64,000 nucleotides of DNA from Polaromonas sp. 39-63-25. GTDB lineage: Bacteria > Pseudomonadota > Gammaproteobacteria > Burkholderiales > Burkholderiaceae_C. The notes beneath the pieces are model-generated. The model searched no databases. It saw only the letters and a list, made by a program, of their open reading frames with translations, and was not told where the DNA came from. The position numbers were made by a program, and so were the translations under genes. The DNA lies in assembly GCF_002278925.1 (NCBI RefSeq), contig NZ_NCJH01000010.1, positions 1-64,000 on the forward strand, given 5' to 3'. Below, one piece after another: positions 34,120-42,786 of the stretch. Position 1 is the first letter of the stretch. Every line of letters begins with the position of its first letter.

Positions 34120-35304
34120 TCAGCGTGGACGGGCATTCGGCCAGGTCAGCACAGTAGCTCCTAGCTTGCCTTCAACAAAGTCAGTTGACTCGGTGGGGCG
34201 CTCAGCCTTTAACAGCGAACCGGTCCAGTTCACGACGTTGCCGGTTGCCTGGGCTTGTGATGGTTCAAGAAGCGCCTGCAGCAATTTGGGCTGCACGCGC
34301 ATCTCTCTGGCCACTGCGGATTGCGGCACGCCAAAGTGCTCTCGCATGACCTTCAAGCTCTCTGCGATGACTTCGGGTTCTTCGTTGACCATGAGATGGT
34401 CTTCCGATTCCTTAACGGCCTCGCCATGGCGATTGAGGCCTACGTAGCCAGACCGCGCCTGGTCATCCGAGAACACCCCTAGTTGCCGCCCCCTAAAGAT
34501 GATGGCGGCCTTGGATACCCCCCAGCGCAGCTTGAGTTCGGAGAGGCCGGTCCAGTTCAGCCGCGTGCCGCGCAAGGCGACTCGACATTCCGTGGCGAAC
34601 GTGCTGCGCGGCAACAACAGTGCACTGGCGAAGCGGTTGGCCTGGGTCTCCGTCAGGCGGTCGCCGGTCAGCACACCGATGTGCAGGGAGAAATGGCCCA
34701 GTTCATGCGCTATTCCGAAGCGCTCACGGCAAGCGGATCGACCATCACCGTTAAGCGCAATCACGGGTCGTTTAGTAGCGAAGGAGACAGCGTCGATTTC
34801 AGGCGCGAGGCCATGTACCTTTAGTACCACGGCACCGGCGTTTTCTGCGATGCGCGTAACGTTACTCAACGGTCCGAGACCCAGTCCGAACAGCGACCGA
34901 AATCGTTCGGCCGCATGCTCGATCATTTCGGGGGTTTCGGGATCGGCTTCGCCCACTTGGTAGCGTGGCAGCTCGACGTGCTCGTCCAGCACACCCACCA
35001 GGCGTTTCAGAATCTCGCCACGGGCTCGCCCCACTTGGCGCAGAGCGACCTTTGTCGTGAGTTGCCGTCTGAAGTGGCACTGCTCATCAACGATGGGATT
35101 GGGGTCGATGTGATAGAAAAAGTCAGGCAGCACCGCCAAGGACTCGGCCAACGCAGCTTCTAGAGCGGCGGATACGACTTCCGCACCGGTCTCGACCCGA
35201 CTGAGAAATTGTTTGGATACGCCGACCTGCTCTCCCAGTTCTGTAAGTGACAGATCGTGAAAGAGGCGGATGAGTCGAAGGTTGGTTCCAACAAACTCGC
35301 TCAT
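34120..35304 (-). CDS. XRE regulator fused to ImmA/IrrE-type metallopeptidase
   Basis: A 394-residue protein: an N-terminal helix-turn-helix (about 5-60, GEQVGVSKQFLSRVETG), then an ImmA/IrrE-type zinc-peptidase domain with FGIAHELGHFSLH (His200-Glu-x-x-His204) and LLLPRSTF. A further domain follows that may hold a second HTH (VPQSAVAREMRVQ). Such proteins cleave repressors or act as antitoxins. Its start overlaps the stop of the upstream gene (ATGA), so the two form an operon whose 5' end is divergent from AbiE. Confidence 0.88.
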   Translation of the reverse strand: MSEFVGTNLRLIRLFHDLSLTELGEQVGVSKQFLSRVETGAEVVSAALEAALAESLAVLPDFFYHIDPNPIVDEQCHFRRQLTTKVALRQVGRARGEILKRLVGVLDEHVELPRYQVGEADPETPEMIEHAAERFRSLFGLGLGPLSNVTRIAENAGAVVLKVHGLAPEIDAVSFATKRPVIALNGDGRSACRERFGIAHELGHFSLHIGVLTGDRLTETQANRFASALLLPRSTFATECRVALRGTRLNWTGLSELKLRWGVSKAAIIFRGRQLGVFSDDQARSGYVGLNRHGEAVKESEDHLMVNEEPEVIAESLKVMREHFGVPQSAVAREMRVQPKLLQALLEPSQAQATGNVVNWTGSLLKAERPTESTDFVEGKLGATVLTWPNARPR

Positions 35305-35900
35305 TGCGCGGCTTCGGAGGTAGCGTCGCCTTCGTCGCGGCGCTTGGGTGCGACTTGGGGTTTAGCCACATGCACTGTGGGAGCGAGCGATTCCTGGGAT
35401 TCGACTCGAAGGATGCGGAAGTTGTCTGATACCCAGCGGCATGCCACTTCCCCACTGGGTGCGAAGCCCAGGAATTCGACGCGCGGCTCGGCAGACTCGT
35501 CATGGCCGCGGTCGATGATGAAGCAGAACCGGCCGGGCTCGCCAGGCGTGGTGAACTCCATAAAGTCAAACTGATAACGGTTGGCTGTGAGGACTGCATC
35601 TTTGGACGGGTTCGCAGGATCGTCGTTGCTAAACCGGCAGGGTACGCCTGATACCGTGAAAACCAGCGCGTTGCTGCTGTTGGTCAGTGCCAGCCAGGAA
35701 TGCCGTCCAGAGAAAGCTTCCGCGATGATCCGATTTTTCTGGCGCATGAATGTCGTGCAACCTCGGCTGTATCCATTGTCCGTAGATCGGACGAGGTCAT
35801 CCTCCGTGGCGTACAGCTCTTCCAGCAGCCACTGCGCAACCAATTGAAGGCGGGCCGAGGTAAGGCCGGAATTGAAGGTGGAGGGCAATGGCAGAGACAT
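35301..35900 (-). CDS. Partner protein of the XRE/ImmA gene, unknown function
   Basis: About 199 residues from ATG 35900, which has AAGGA ten bases upstream; the frame extends to 35942 without a better start. The sequence is globular (LEELYATEDDLVRSTDNGYS, FCFIIDRGHDE) with a charged tail. I recognise no domain. The stop overlaps the XRE/ImmA start. In toxin-antitoxin operons with ImmA proteins the upstream gene is often the toxin or substrate, so this is a candidate toxin. This is only inference from position. Confidence 0.65.
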   Translation of the reverse strand: MSLPLPSTFNSGLTSARLQLVAQWLLEELYATEDDLVRSTDNGYSRGCTTFMRQKNRIIAEAFSGRHSWLALTNSSNALVFTVSGVPCRFSNDDPANPSKDAVLTANRYQFDFMEFTTPGEPGRFCFIIDRGHDESAEPRVEFLGFAPSGEVACRWVSDNFRILRVESQESLAPTVHVAKPQVAPKRRDEGDATSEAAQ

Positions 35901-36001
35901 TTTGTGCAGATCCTTAATTTCGTCAATGTCATTTTTGTGCAAATTTCTTCAGTCGTCAACCTCTTTGGGTTGCATGCCGTCGAGACGGATCATGCTAAAT
36001 G

Positions 36002-36025
36002 TCAGAAACTCGGCTAAAATTCTGA
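36002..36025. promoter_or_regulatory. Inverted repeat before abiEi, putative operator
   Basis: TCAGAA-N12-TTCTGA overlaps a TAAAAT -10-like box, 18-41 bases before the AbiEi start. AbiEi proteins are known to repress their own operon through inverted repeats, so this is a likely binding site. Confidence 0.45.
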
Positions 36026-36042
36026 TATCTGAAAGTACCACT

Positions 36043-36636
36043 ATGTCCAAGCTGCCTGAAACCATCCTGTTGCACGCTCAGTCTCTGCCTGAGGGTGGCG
36101 TCCTGTCGCCCAAGGAATTTCTGCATTTGGGGACCCGGGCTGCTGTGGATCAGGCACTTTCACGCTTGACCAAAGAGGGGCGCCTGCTGCGCGTTGCGCG
36201 TGGTACTTATGTGACTCCGGTGACCACCCGGTTCGGCACCCGTGCGCCCTCGCCGGAAAAGGTCGTGCAGGCGTTGTCGACCCGTACCGGGGAAACCGTG
36301 ACTCCGCATGGTGCGAGTGCGGCGAACGCGCTCGGCCTCACCCGCCAAGTTCCGATCCGGGAGGTCTACCTGACCTCCGGCCCTTCTCGCAAACTGCGGC
36401 TGGGGCGCTCCGAAGTTGCCGTCAACCATGCCCCACGCTGGATGCTGGCCTTGGGAGGCTCGGCCGGCGCCGCCGTGCGGGCCTTGGCTTGGATGGGTCC
36501 GTCTCATGTCAACGAGTCGCTGGCCACCTTGCGGCGCACGCTGCCCTCTTCGGAATGGCAAGCACTGGCCGGCGCGCGCGCGGGGTTGCCTTCATGGATG
36601 GCGCGGGCAATTGGTGAGGAAGCCGTCCGTGGCTGA
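36043..36636 (+). CDS. AbiEi-family antitoxin (type IV toxin-antitoxin)
   Basis: A 197-residue antitoxin starting MSKLPETILLHAQSLPEGGV at 36043. The N-terminal winged helix (about 5-65, LSPKEFLHLGTRAAVDQALS and YVTPV) binds the operator. The C-terminal domain contains PHGASAANALGLTRQVP, typical of DUF6088/AbiEi proteins. The gene overlaps the toxin gene by eight bases (GTGGCTGA). It neutralises AbiEii without stable complex formation in known systems and represses transcription. Confidence 0.9.
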   Translation: MSKLPETILLHAQSLPEGGVLSPKEFLHLGTRAAVDQALSRLTKEGRLLRVARGTYVTPVTTRFGTRAPSPEKVVQALSTRTGETVTPHGASAANALGLTRQVPIREVYLTSGPSRKLRLGRSEVAVNHAPRWMLALGGSAGAAVRALAWMGPSHVNESLATLRRTLPSSEWQALAGARAGLPSWMARAIGEEAVRG

Positions 36637-37654
36637 ACGCTTCGTTGCGTTGAGCCCAGATGACCAGCGCGAAGTGCTGGAGCAGGTTCGCCAAACGACC
36701 GGCCGGCCCACCCATCTGCTAGAAAAGGACGTATGGGTGGTGTGGGCGTTGGGCGCCCTATTCGACTCGCCCTTGGCCGCCGACCTGACCTTCAAAGGCG
36801 GCACCTCCTTGTCCAAGGCCTACAAGATCATTGAGAGATTTTCAGAGGACATCGACCTCACCTATGACATCCGCAAGCTGATCGGCGACTTGACGGGCAA
36901 TGACGACTACCTGCCCACAAGCCGGAGCCAGGCAAGCAAGTGGACAAAGGCCGTGCGTGATCGGCTTCCGGGGTGGATTGCAGAATCGGTGAAGCCCATC
37001 CTCGCGGCGGCATTGGAGCGGGACGGGCTGAAAGCGACCTTGAAGATCGGTGGCGAGGAGAGAGACAAGCTTCTTTTGAGCTATCCACCGATCAACCAGG
37101 GCACCGGATATGTGGCCCCAGTCGTTTTGCTGGAATTTGGAGGACGAGCAACCGGCGAACCGCATGGCATCCTTCCGGTGACCTGCGACATGGCAGGCCA
37201 GATTGATGGCATCCAATTTCCGGAAGCATCACCGATGGTGATGAGCGTGGCGCGGACATTTTGGGAGAAAGCCACCGCGGCCCACGTGTACTGCGCCCAA
37301 GGGCGCATACGCGGCGAACGGTATGCGCGACATTGGCATGACTTGGCGGCAATTGCACGCAGTGGGTATTACGAGAGGTCAGTGACGGACCGGGCCGTGG
37401 CGCAGGCCGTCGCCGAGCATAAGACGTATTTTTTCAGTGAGAAGAACGTCGCTGGCGAGATCATCGATTACTTTTCCGCCACGAATGGGCAGTTAAAGCT
37501 TGTTCCTGAGGGAGCGGCAAGAGATGCGCTGGCCGATGACTACAAAAATATGGTGGCCGACGAAGTCATGGTGGGAGATGCCTTGCCCTTTGACGCCTTG
37601 ATGGAGGCAGGCCTAGCAATTGAAGTTCGCGCCAACGACACGGGCTCGGTCTGA
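36629..37654 (+). CDS. AbiEii nucleotidyltransferase toxin
   Basis: A 341-residue toxin. GTG at 36629 overlaps the antitoxin stop; an in-frame GTG at 36614 is an alternative. Nucleotidyltransferase motifs: FKGGTSLSKAYKIIERF (GS motif, 57-60) and SEDIDLTYD with metal-binding Asp74 and Asp76. Length and motifs match the AbiEii/AbiGii family, which blocks growth by transferring nucleotides to tRNA or other targets and causes abortive infection. Both genes look intact. Confidence 0.92.
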   Translation: MAERFVALSPDDQREVLEQVRQTTGRPTHLLEKDVWVVWALGALFDSPLAADLTFKGGTSLSKAYKIIERFSEDIDLTYDIRKLIGDLTGNDDYLPTSRSQASKWTKAVRDRLPGWIAESVKPILAAALERDGLKATLKIGGEERDKLLLSYPPINQGTGYVAPVVLLEFGGRATGEPHGILPVTCDMAGQIDGIQFPEASPMVMSVARTFWEKATAAHVYCAQGRIRGERYARHWHDLAAIARSGYYERSVTDRAVAQAVAEHKTYFFSEKNVAGEIIDYFSATNGQLKLVPEGAARDALADDYKNMVADEVMVGDALPFDALMEAGLAIEVRANDTGSV

Positions 37655-38164
37655 CTGAAAAAACAGACGGGTCAAGAAGGACCAGATTCTCCATCACTCC
37701 AAACCTTGACACCGAACTCTCTGGCCCGTTCATCATCACCTTCAACCTGTAGTCGTTCAGCACTCGTGACGATCTTGCCGCCCAGTTCCTGAGGCAGTTT
37801 CGGAATCAGTTGCTCAAGCAATCTGACACCATCAGGCAACTGGGGAACACGCTTTCGGAACATTAGACCGCGCTGGGCGCAGTCGTGGCCATGGCAACCG
37901 GAGGGCCGCTGATTGATACCGTCGTGGGCCAGGGTCCTCAAGCAGTTCCAAATCAAACCTAAGAGCGTTCACGAGGCCACCTACCGACTCGGGTGAATAT
38001 CTGATATCCCGCTAGGGTGAAGGTACCAGACTGCGTCCGCGTCGAACAGTCTTCGTTTTACCGAGATATGGCGCAGCTGCTTTCGTTATCAGCGCTTTCA
38101 ATGCCCTCGAAATATATGAATTAGTGTTTATGCGAATTAGAGCATTGACTAGATATTCACCAAG
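37655..38164. other. Gene-poor gap with a doubtful minus-strand ORF
   Basis: Contains a 94-codon minus frame at 37672-37956 whose better part (DGVRLLEQLIPKLPQELGGK) reads like protein. It lacks a start context and a family I know, so it may be the remnant of a lost gene. The remaining 200 bases before 38165 are AT-richer and probably hold the promoter of the XRE gene. Confidence 0.4.
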
Positions 38165-38401
38165 GTGAAGAAAACCTTGGCCTTAAGAGTGGGAACGACA
38201 GTGCGCAAGCTCCGTGTTGAGAGCGGGATGAGCCAAGTTGTTTTTGGTGAGCGCTGCGGCTTCTATCAAACCTACCTTAGCCGACTTGAACGGGGTCAAG
38301 CCAACCCAACACTCAATGCACTTGAGGTCATCGCCGGTGCATTCAACCTCTCGATTTTTGAGTTCTTCGAACAGGTAAGGTCCTCTGGCGAGACCAAGTA
38401 A
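38165..38401 (+). CDS. XRE-family helix-turn-helix regulator
   Basis: A compact 78-residue XRE protein covering just the DNA-binding domain: VGTTVRKLRVESGMSQVVFG, QTYLSRLERGQANPT and ALEVIAGAFNLSIFEFFE. The start is GTG at 38165. It resembles controller proteins of restriction-modification or phage loci, but no partner lies within 500 bases downstream. Confidence 0.85.
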   Translation: MKKTLALRVGTTVRKLRVESGMSQVVFGERCGFYQTYLSRLERGQANPTLNALEVIAGAFNLSIFEFFEQVRSSGETK

Positions 38402-38909
38402 CGGCCATTTGATGGGCTAAGGGGCATTAACTCGCCTCACAGATATTGAACCCCAAACTGTTTTAACCAGCCATTCTCCCGAAGAATTGACCGGGAATAG
38501 GCTCGTTACCTCAGGGGGTCTCGATTGGATGCAACTGGGGACACTTGGGCGCCTCATCCGAAGCGTCCTGAACCAGACCCCAAAAAATCGCATTCAACAG
38601 GCCATCCCGATACTGACGGCGCACTTGCGCTTCGCTCTTTTGTGGCGAAAACGCAAAAATTGCGCACGGAGCCACAGAGGTTCATGAGTATCCATAGCGA
38701 TTCATGCCCTTTCGAGGTACGCCGAAATGCTTGTCATTACCTAATTTCAAGAGACTTGAAAAGGTGTATTGCTTCACAGAAGGAGTCACTTCGAATATGC
38801 TCTCAATCACATAAACATTAATTCACATAAATTTATAACGGGCCGTGATCGCTCCTCTCAATTCCGGCGATCAACCTTCTACAGATTGAAGGCCCACTAT
38901 CGAACATAA
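38402..38909. other. Gene-free gap
   Basis: About 500 bases without a convincing gene. The short frames at 38487-38821 have no ribosome site or coherent composition. I see no repeat or hairpin to report. Confidence 0.5.
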
Positions 38910-39887
38910 GTGCAGTTCTTTGTGAAACCAATTCGAGTAAGTGCTGCGATCAAGCATATGAGAAGACGACTGGAGGTTGATGATCTTGATGGCTTCCTGG
39001 CGGCATATGAGCAGTACGTGCTCACCGTAGCATTTGAGCCCGCCGCGATACCCCTCACACAAGTTGCTCTTCCGTCGGCGTTGCGTAGTGGCTTCGAAAA
39101 GGGCAGTGTCACTGCCAAAACGCTGGTCACGCTATGGCGGCTTACGATGAACGGAAGCTTGCTGCTAGTTGAGAACGATCTAAGAGTCATGATCAATCAG
39201 AACATTGATGACGCGCTGAAGACGCTAGCGATGACTACTGGCTTGCCGGCGAAACCTTTGCCGATTGGTATTGAGATAGCGACTCAAATTCCTGACACGA
39301 TTGGTCGACAACCTGTGTCCACTCCTTCCCAAGAGGCTTCACAGATGAAGCGCGTTTCGATCGTTAGTACATATTCCATTCGCACCTGGTCCGCTTCCGA
39401 TGGGTTCGACTTTCGACGGAACTTGTGCGCAAGCAATCAGGAAAGAGAGTTTCTGCGTGCGATCCGCCAATATTTCCCGTCGATGCTGTCTTATCCAAAC
39501 ATCGCACTGCGCAACTTCATCGATCTAGATGCACTTGGCCTCTCAATTTCTAAAAGTTTTCAGCAATTTGCATGGCAGTCGCAGGTCGACATTCTTTTAT
39601 GCACCTGCGACGAGGATCCGATAGCGGGGTTCGAGCTGGACTCAGAATGGCATGACGCTGAAGCCGCGGCGCGTCGCGACGACATAAAAAACAAGCTATT
39701 TCAGCTGGCAGGATTGCCTCTGTTCAGAATTCGGCCTGCAGATCCGCGTACGGTTCGCGCGGAAGATTTTTATGACCTTCTGAGCGCCGAGCGTGCCCTA
39801 GACACAATACGTCCCAGGCGTATGCGCCCCCGACGCACCCACGATGGATTAGCTCCGGCAAATGCAGAAACTGTACGCCGCTGGTAA
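38910..39887 (+). CDS. DUF2726-domain protein (PD-(D/E)xK-like)
   Basis: A 325-residue protein starting GTG at 38910 (ATG 38958 is an alternative). The first 130 residues are helical without known domain. The C-terminal half has the DUF2726 pattern: QVDILLCTCDEDPIAGFELD, SEWHDAEAAARRDD, KNKLFQLAGLPLFRIR, which is considered a nuclease-like restriction-endonuclease fold. A following AlpA-like gene lies 20 bp downstream on the same strand. Role unknown; such genes occur in mobile and defence regions. Confidence 0.75.
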   Translation: MQFFVKPIRVSAAIKHMRRRLEVDDLDGFLAAYEQYVLTVAFEPAAIPLTQVALPSALRSGFEKGSVTAKTLVTLWRLTMNGSLLLVENDLRVMINQNIDDALKTLAMTTGLPAKPLPIGIEIATQIPDTIGRQPVSTPSQEASQMKRVSIVSTYSIRTWSASDGFDFRRNLCASNQEREFLRAIRQYFPSMLSYPNIALRNFIDLDALGLSISKSFQQFAWQSQVDILLCTCDEDPIAGFELDSEWHDAEAAARRDDIKNKLFQLAGLPLFRIRPADPRTVRAEDFYDLLSAERALDTIRPRRMRPRRTHDGLAPANAETVRRW

Positions 39888-39907
39888 TGACATAGGAGGT
39901 CAGGAAT

Positions 39908-40156
39908 ATGAGGGATACCGATCGATCGGCCTTCGCGAACTTTGATAGTCTTCCTTCATCTGCGGGCGTCAGGCTTCCCGTTGTCTCTGCCCTCTTCGCA
40001 ATCTCGCCGGCAACCGTCTGGCGTTGGTGCAAATCAGGTCACCTACCGCAGCCCACTCGAATCGGCAGAGTGACATTATGGAACGTCGGGGAACTGCGTG
40101 TTCGACTCAAGATGCGGACCCTGCCAGTATTAGAACCAAAAGAAAGCAGGAATTAA
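39908..40156 (+). CDS. AlpA-like small DNA-binding regulator
   Basis: An 82-residue protein with a strong ribosome site (AGGAGG) and a MerR/excisionase-type HTH: PVVSALFAISPATVWRWCKS followed by GHLPQPTRIGRVTLWNVGEL. Proteins of this form activate integrase genes or act as excisionases in islands. It follows the DUF2726 gene by 20 bp. No integrase lies in the window. Confidence 0.8.
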   Translation: MRDTDRSAFANFDSLPSSAGVRLPVVSALFAISPATVWRWCKSGHLPQPTRIGRVTLWNVGELRVRLKMRTLPVLEPKESRN

Positions 40157-40211
40157 AGTCATCTGCGGAATACTTGCCAATGCCCAGCATTCCAATTTGG
40201 CAGCACATGAG

Positions 40212-40922
40212 TCAGTGATGCTCGCGCTTTCCCTTCTGCATAGTGATCCACCATTCAGGATTGACTCTCCCGGACGCCACACATCGGCACTCTTTGAGGA
40301 CACAGGTGGTAGGATCAGATTCAAAGATGGTAGCTCTGGCGGCATCGGTCCATAAAATGAGCACCGCCTTCGTCGCTGCATCGCAATCATGGCTGGCCTC
40401 TCTCACAGCCTCTATAAAGCGCCTCGCTAATTCGGTTTTGTCATGAAGTGCCGCCAGCGCAATGATGTCGGCGGGATCTGCCATGGCTTGGCATGTCTCT
40501 TCGGTCAAGCCAATCTGCGGACTTGCAATACCGCTAGCAAAATCGAGTGTAGGCGCGACTTGGTGGCCCTCAAAAACTTCCAATGCTTCTGGTAAATCCA
40601 GCCCGTCACTCGAATTGACTTTCGCGGTCTGACCAATCAATGATTCGACAAATGGCAGCAGCAATTGATCCAACTCTGCCGCGCGCGCCTCGCTCACTCT
40701 TACGGATACCTCGGTAGAACCTTGATCTGGATTCGGAAGTGGCAGGCGCTGGACAGGTATGCCCTGTTCTACCCGCCGCCAGTAACCCCTACCAGGTGTA
40801 GGCACGTTGTGCGCTCTGCATTTTCTGGCCAAGCTGGAGTCAGAGATTCCGAGTTTCTCGGCAACTCTCGTCACCGGATAATTCCATACCCATTTGTAGA
40901 GCTGCTCACGGGTCAATTTCAT
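40212..40922 (-). CDS. HTH protein of a mobile-element family, unknown function
   Basis: From MKLTREQLYKWVWNYPVTRV at 40922 (236 residues). The N-terminus is a helix-turn-helix (EKLGISDSSLARKCRAHNVP) followed by PGRGYWRRVEQG, a pattern shared by a conserved but uncharacterised family on islands. The rest is helical. The start lies inside the end of the AlpA-like gene (17-base overlap), so the two are co-translated. Confidence 0.7.
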   Translation of the reverse strand: MKLTREQLYKWVWNYPVTRVAEKLGISDSSLARKCRAHNVPTPGRGYWRRVEQGIPVQRLPLPNPDQGSTEVSVRVSEARAAELDQLLLPFVESLIGQTAKVNSSDGLDLPEALEVFEGHQVAPTLDFASGIASPQIGLTEETCQAMADPADIIALAALHDKTELARRFIEAVREASHDCDAATKAVLILWTDAARATIFESDPTTCVLKECRCVASGRVNPEWWITMQKGKREHH

Positions 40923-41133
40923 TGGTGCACCCCCCGCCAATTTTTTGGGTTTTTATCCAATCGAAAACAACGTAGCTACGCCACATGGTGATTCTCTCTG
41001 TTATCTTGAAGCCGGCGGGAAATTTCCCCGCCTTGATCCACCGTCTAAAGGTTGATCGGGACACTGGGATCAACTGAAGGATCTGACCTTCGCGTAACAG
41101 AGAGAGGTCTGCGGACTCCTCTTTTTTCGTCAT
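40906..41133 (-). CDS. AlpA-family regulator
   Basis: A 75-residue protein starting MTKKEESADLSLLREGQILQ at 41133, chosen over the longer frame because it fits AlpA length. HTH: LIPVSRSTFRRWIKAGKFPA, then ITERITMWRSYVVFDWI. Overlaps the next gene by 17 bases. It probably regulates excision or integrase genes of an island now lacking them. Confidence 0.8.
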   Translation of the reverse strand: MTKKEESADLSLLREGQILQLIPVSRSTFRRWIKAGKFPAGFKITERITMWRSYVVFDWIKTQKIGGGCTNEIDP

Positions 41134-41278
41134 GATGCTCGCCATGGATGTAAGCCTAAGTGAGGCCACATGCTGCGTCAGGGGTGAGAAAATTAAAAGT
41201 TCAACAGTTATTTCTCCGAAGGGACGAAAGGGTTTCACCCTTTCGTATTTGTCCTTGCCAAGCAAATAGCACCCACTA

Positions 41279-41995
41279 TCATCCCGCTTTAGGGGGACGT
41301 CCAATGTGGCGGGCATAGGATGGCCGAAGAATTGACGCTAAAACTTCACTTTGGTGGAGTGAATAGTCCCGGCCAACAAAAAATTGCACTAAGTCTGGCT
41401 CGGTCGAACGGCGTCCTGGGACAACTTTTCCTCCTTGGTCAATCGTCTTCCAGAGCTCCCTGCCTTCCCACATATCGCGGAGTTCGGGCGGCAATGACGC
41501 CGGATCGAATGCCTCACTCTTCCGGGGAGATGCCCGCTGCGGATAAACACCAAGTCGCTGGTTCGCCACGTAGGTCTTGAATCGCTCCGGCGTTGTGAAG
41601 CTTTGCAAAAGGTCGTCTGTTGCTTTGACGCAGACCAGCTTTCCCTGATCAATGTCTTGCAGCAGAGGCGGCACCGAAGCAACAAAGTTCAGCAGCCGGA
41701 CGCTTGAAGGCAGCAGCTTGTATGCCGCTCGCTTTAATTCGGCCAATCGGCCTTTCCTGTTGAGCCCCAACATCGCAGGGTCCAGGTAGTGATGCAGCGC
41801 CAATGCCTCCCAAACACGAAGCTGTGGAACGCCGTGGTAACGCTGAAAGGTGTAATCGTCGGCCTCAAGACGTATGGCAAACTCTTTTAGTTCGTCTTGA
41901 GACAACTCCGATAACAATTTGGAACGACTCCCAATCAAATCGAATCCGCCCATTCGGCGAATAGGAAAAGATCGAAACAGCTCAGGTGATTTCAT
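41279..41995 (-). CDS. Hypothetical island protein
   Basis: A 238-residue protein from MKSPELFRSFPIRRMGGFDL at 41995; the frame extends ten codons further. It has no recognised domain. Segments such as YHGVPQLRVWEALALHHYLD suggest a soluble helical protein. It lies upstream of the AlpA-type genes on the same strand with about 145 bp between them, and is the last gene before the tRNA fragment. Confidence 0.6.
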   Translation of the reverse strand: MKSPELFRSFPIRRMGGFDLIGSRSKLLSELSQDELKEFAIRLEADDYTFQRYHGVPQLRVWEALALHHYLDPAMLGLNRKGRLAELKRAAYKLLPSSVRLLNFVASVPPLLQDIDQGKLVCVKATDDLLQSFTTPERFKTYVANQRLGVYPQRASPRKSEAFDPASLPPELRDMWEGRELWKTIDQGGKVVPGRRSTEPDLVQFFVGRDYSLHQSEVLASILRPSYARHIGRPPKAG

Positions 41996-42098
41996 CGCTC
42001 TACCCTTTCGCGGCAAGAACGGCAACGAAGTGGCGACTGGACGCCGTTTTGGCGCAGCGTTTGTATACGCTCACTTCCGCCGGAAGCTTTATGTGGGA

Positions 42099-42145
42099 TG
42101 GTAGGGCGTCACAGACTTGAACTGTGGACCAAAGGATTATGAGTC
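42099..42145 (-). other. tRNA 3'-fragment (CAT anticodon), probable attachment site
   Basis: Read on the minus strand: GGACTCATAATCC gives an anticodon arm with loop CTCATAA (anticodon CAT, elongator Met or Ile2). GGTCCACAGTTCAAGTCTGT follows with the TTCAAGT T-loop and paired CACAG/CTGTG stem, and an acceptor-like end. The D-arm and 5' acceptor half are missing, so this is not a functional tRNA. A tRNA 3' half at the edge of a prophage is the usual trace of site-specific integration. Confidence 0.7.
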
Positions 42146-42285
42146 CCTCGCTGGATTCAATGAAATCAACAACTTGCGGCAAGACGTGTTCCGCAATAAT
42201 TGGTTTTACGTGCACCGCAAAACCAACACTGGCGCGGCAGTCGTTTTATTTGCGGAACAATTCCAAAGTTTTTAAGGAGTGAGTG

Positions 42286-42540
42286 ATGAGTATTGATTCT
42301 CAGAAACTTTTTAACTATGCCGAGAAATTTACCCGCCGCCACGAGTTGGCTGGCAGTGGCTCCGTCTACCCCACTGTCCGCCAAGCGGCAAGGCGCTTCA
42401 AGTGCACGCAGCAGGCTATAGAGGATGCGACTTACGATGGCGTTGATTTTGGCTATTTGGGAATAGTGGCCGGGTTCCGCGCCGGTGGTGGGCATGCGAC
42501 GTATGAAGACGGGGATCGCCAAGTCGAAGCTTATAGATGA
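42286..42540 (+). CDS. Small prophage-edge protein, unknown function
   Basis: An 84-residue protein with a good ribosome site (AAGGAG, 42274-42279) and ATG at 42286. It starts MSIDSQKLFNYAEKFTRRHE and contains PTVRQAARRFKCTQQAIEDA, a helix-turn-helix-like stretch. It is one of the few plus-strand genes in the prophage and lies next to the attachment site, so it may be a regulator or lysogenic conversion gene. Confidence 0.7.
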   Translation: MSIDSQKLFNYAEKFTRRHELAGSGSVYPTVRQAARRFKCTQQAIEDATYDGVDFGYLGIVAGFRAGGGHATYEDGDRQVEAYR

Positions 42541-42629
42541 TGACCCCCGCCCTACTCCTAGCCCTCTGCCTATCCCTGCCAGCAATGGCCGGACGCAGTT
42601 GCGGAAAGACGGCTATTAATCCACCCTAG
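42540..42629 (+). CDS. Tiny exported peptide ORF
   Basis: The ATG overlaps the preceding stop (ATGA). The 29 codons read like a signal peptide (MTPALLLALCLSLPAMAG) followed by RSCGKTAINPP. The Cys segment resembles the start of small exported GKSCG-type phage proteins, so it may be truncated. It overlaps the end of the minus-strand gene. Confidence 0.35.
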   Translation: MTPALLLALCLSLPAMAGRSCGKTAINPP

Positions 42630-42786
42630 GCGGCGGCAGATCATCATCACGCGGCGGTTCGTCGGCGATGCGCTCAAGCAGTATTCGCCGCGCCATTCTG
42701 ATGTCCCGCGTTTGCCGGTCAAGCTGCTGTTTTTCGGTCCGTCGATGGTGGCGGGCGTCGCTGCCGTCTTGGTCGGGGTATTTCAT
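42616..42786 (-). CDS. Small charged phage protein
   Basis: A 56-codon gene MKYPDQDGSDARHHRRTEKQ, then a helical Arg/Asp-rich part ending PPPRVD. Its ATG overlaps the stop of the upstream 26-codon membrane peptide (TAATG), so it is the last gene of the coupled lysis series. Function unknown. Confidence 0.5.
   Translation of the reverse strand: MKYPDQDGSDARHHRRTEKQQLDRQTRDIRMARRILLERIADEPPRDDDLPPPRVD

Noticed and set aside
42099-42145. Functional tRNA gene
   Set aside because: Only the anticodon arm to the 3' end is present; the 5' acceptor and D-arm are missing.
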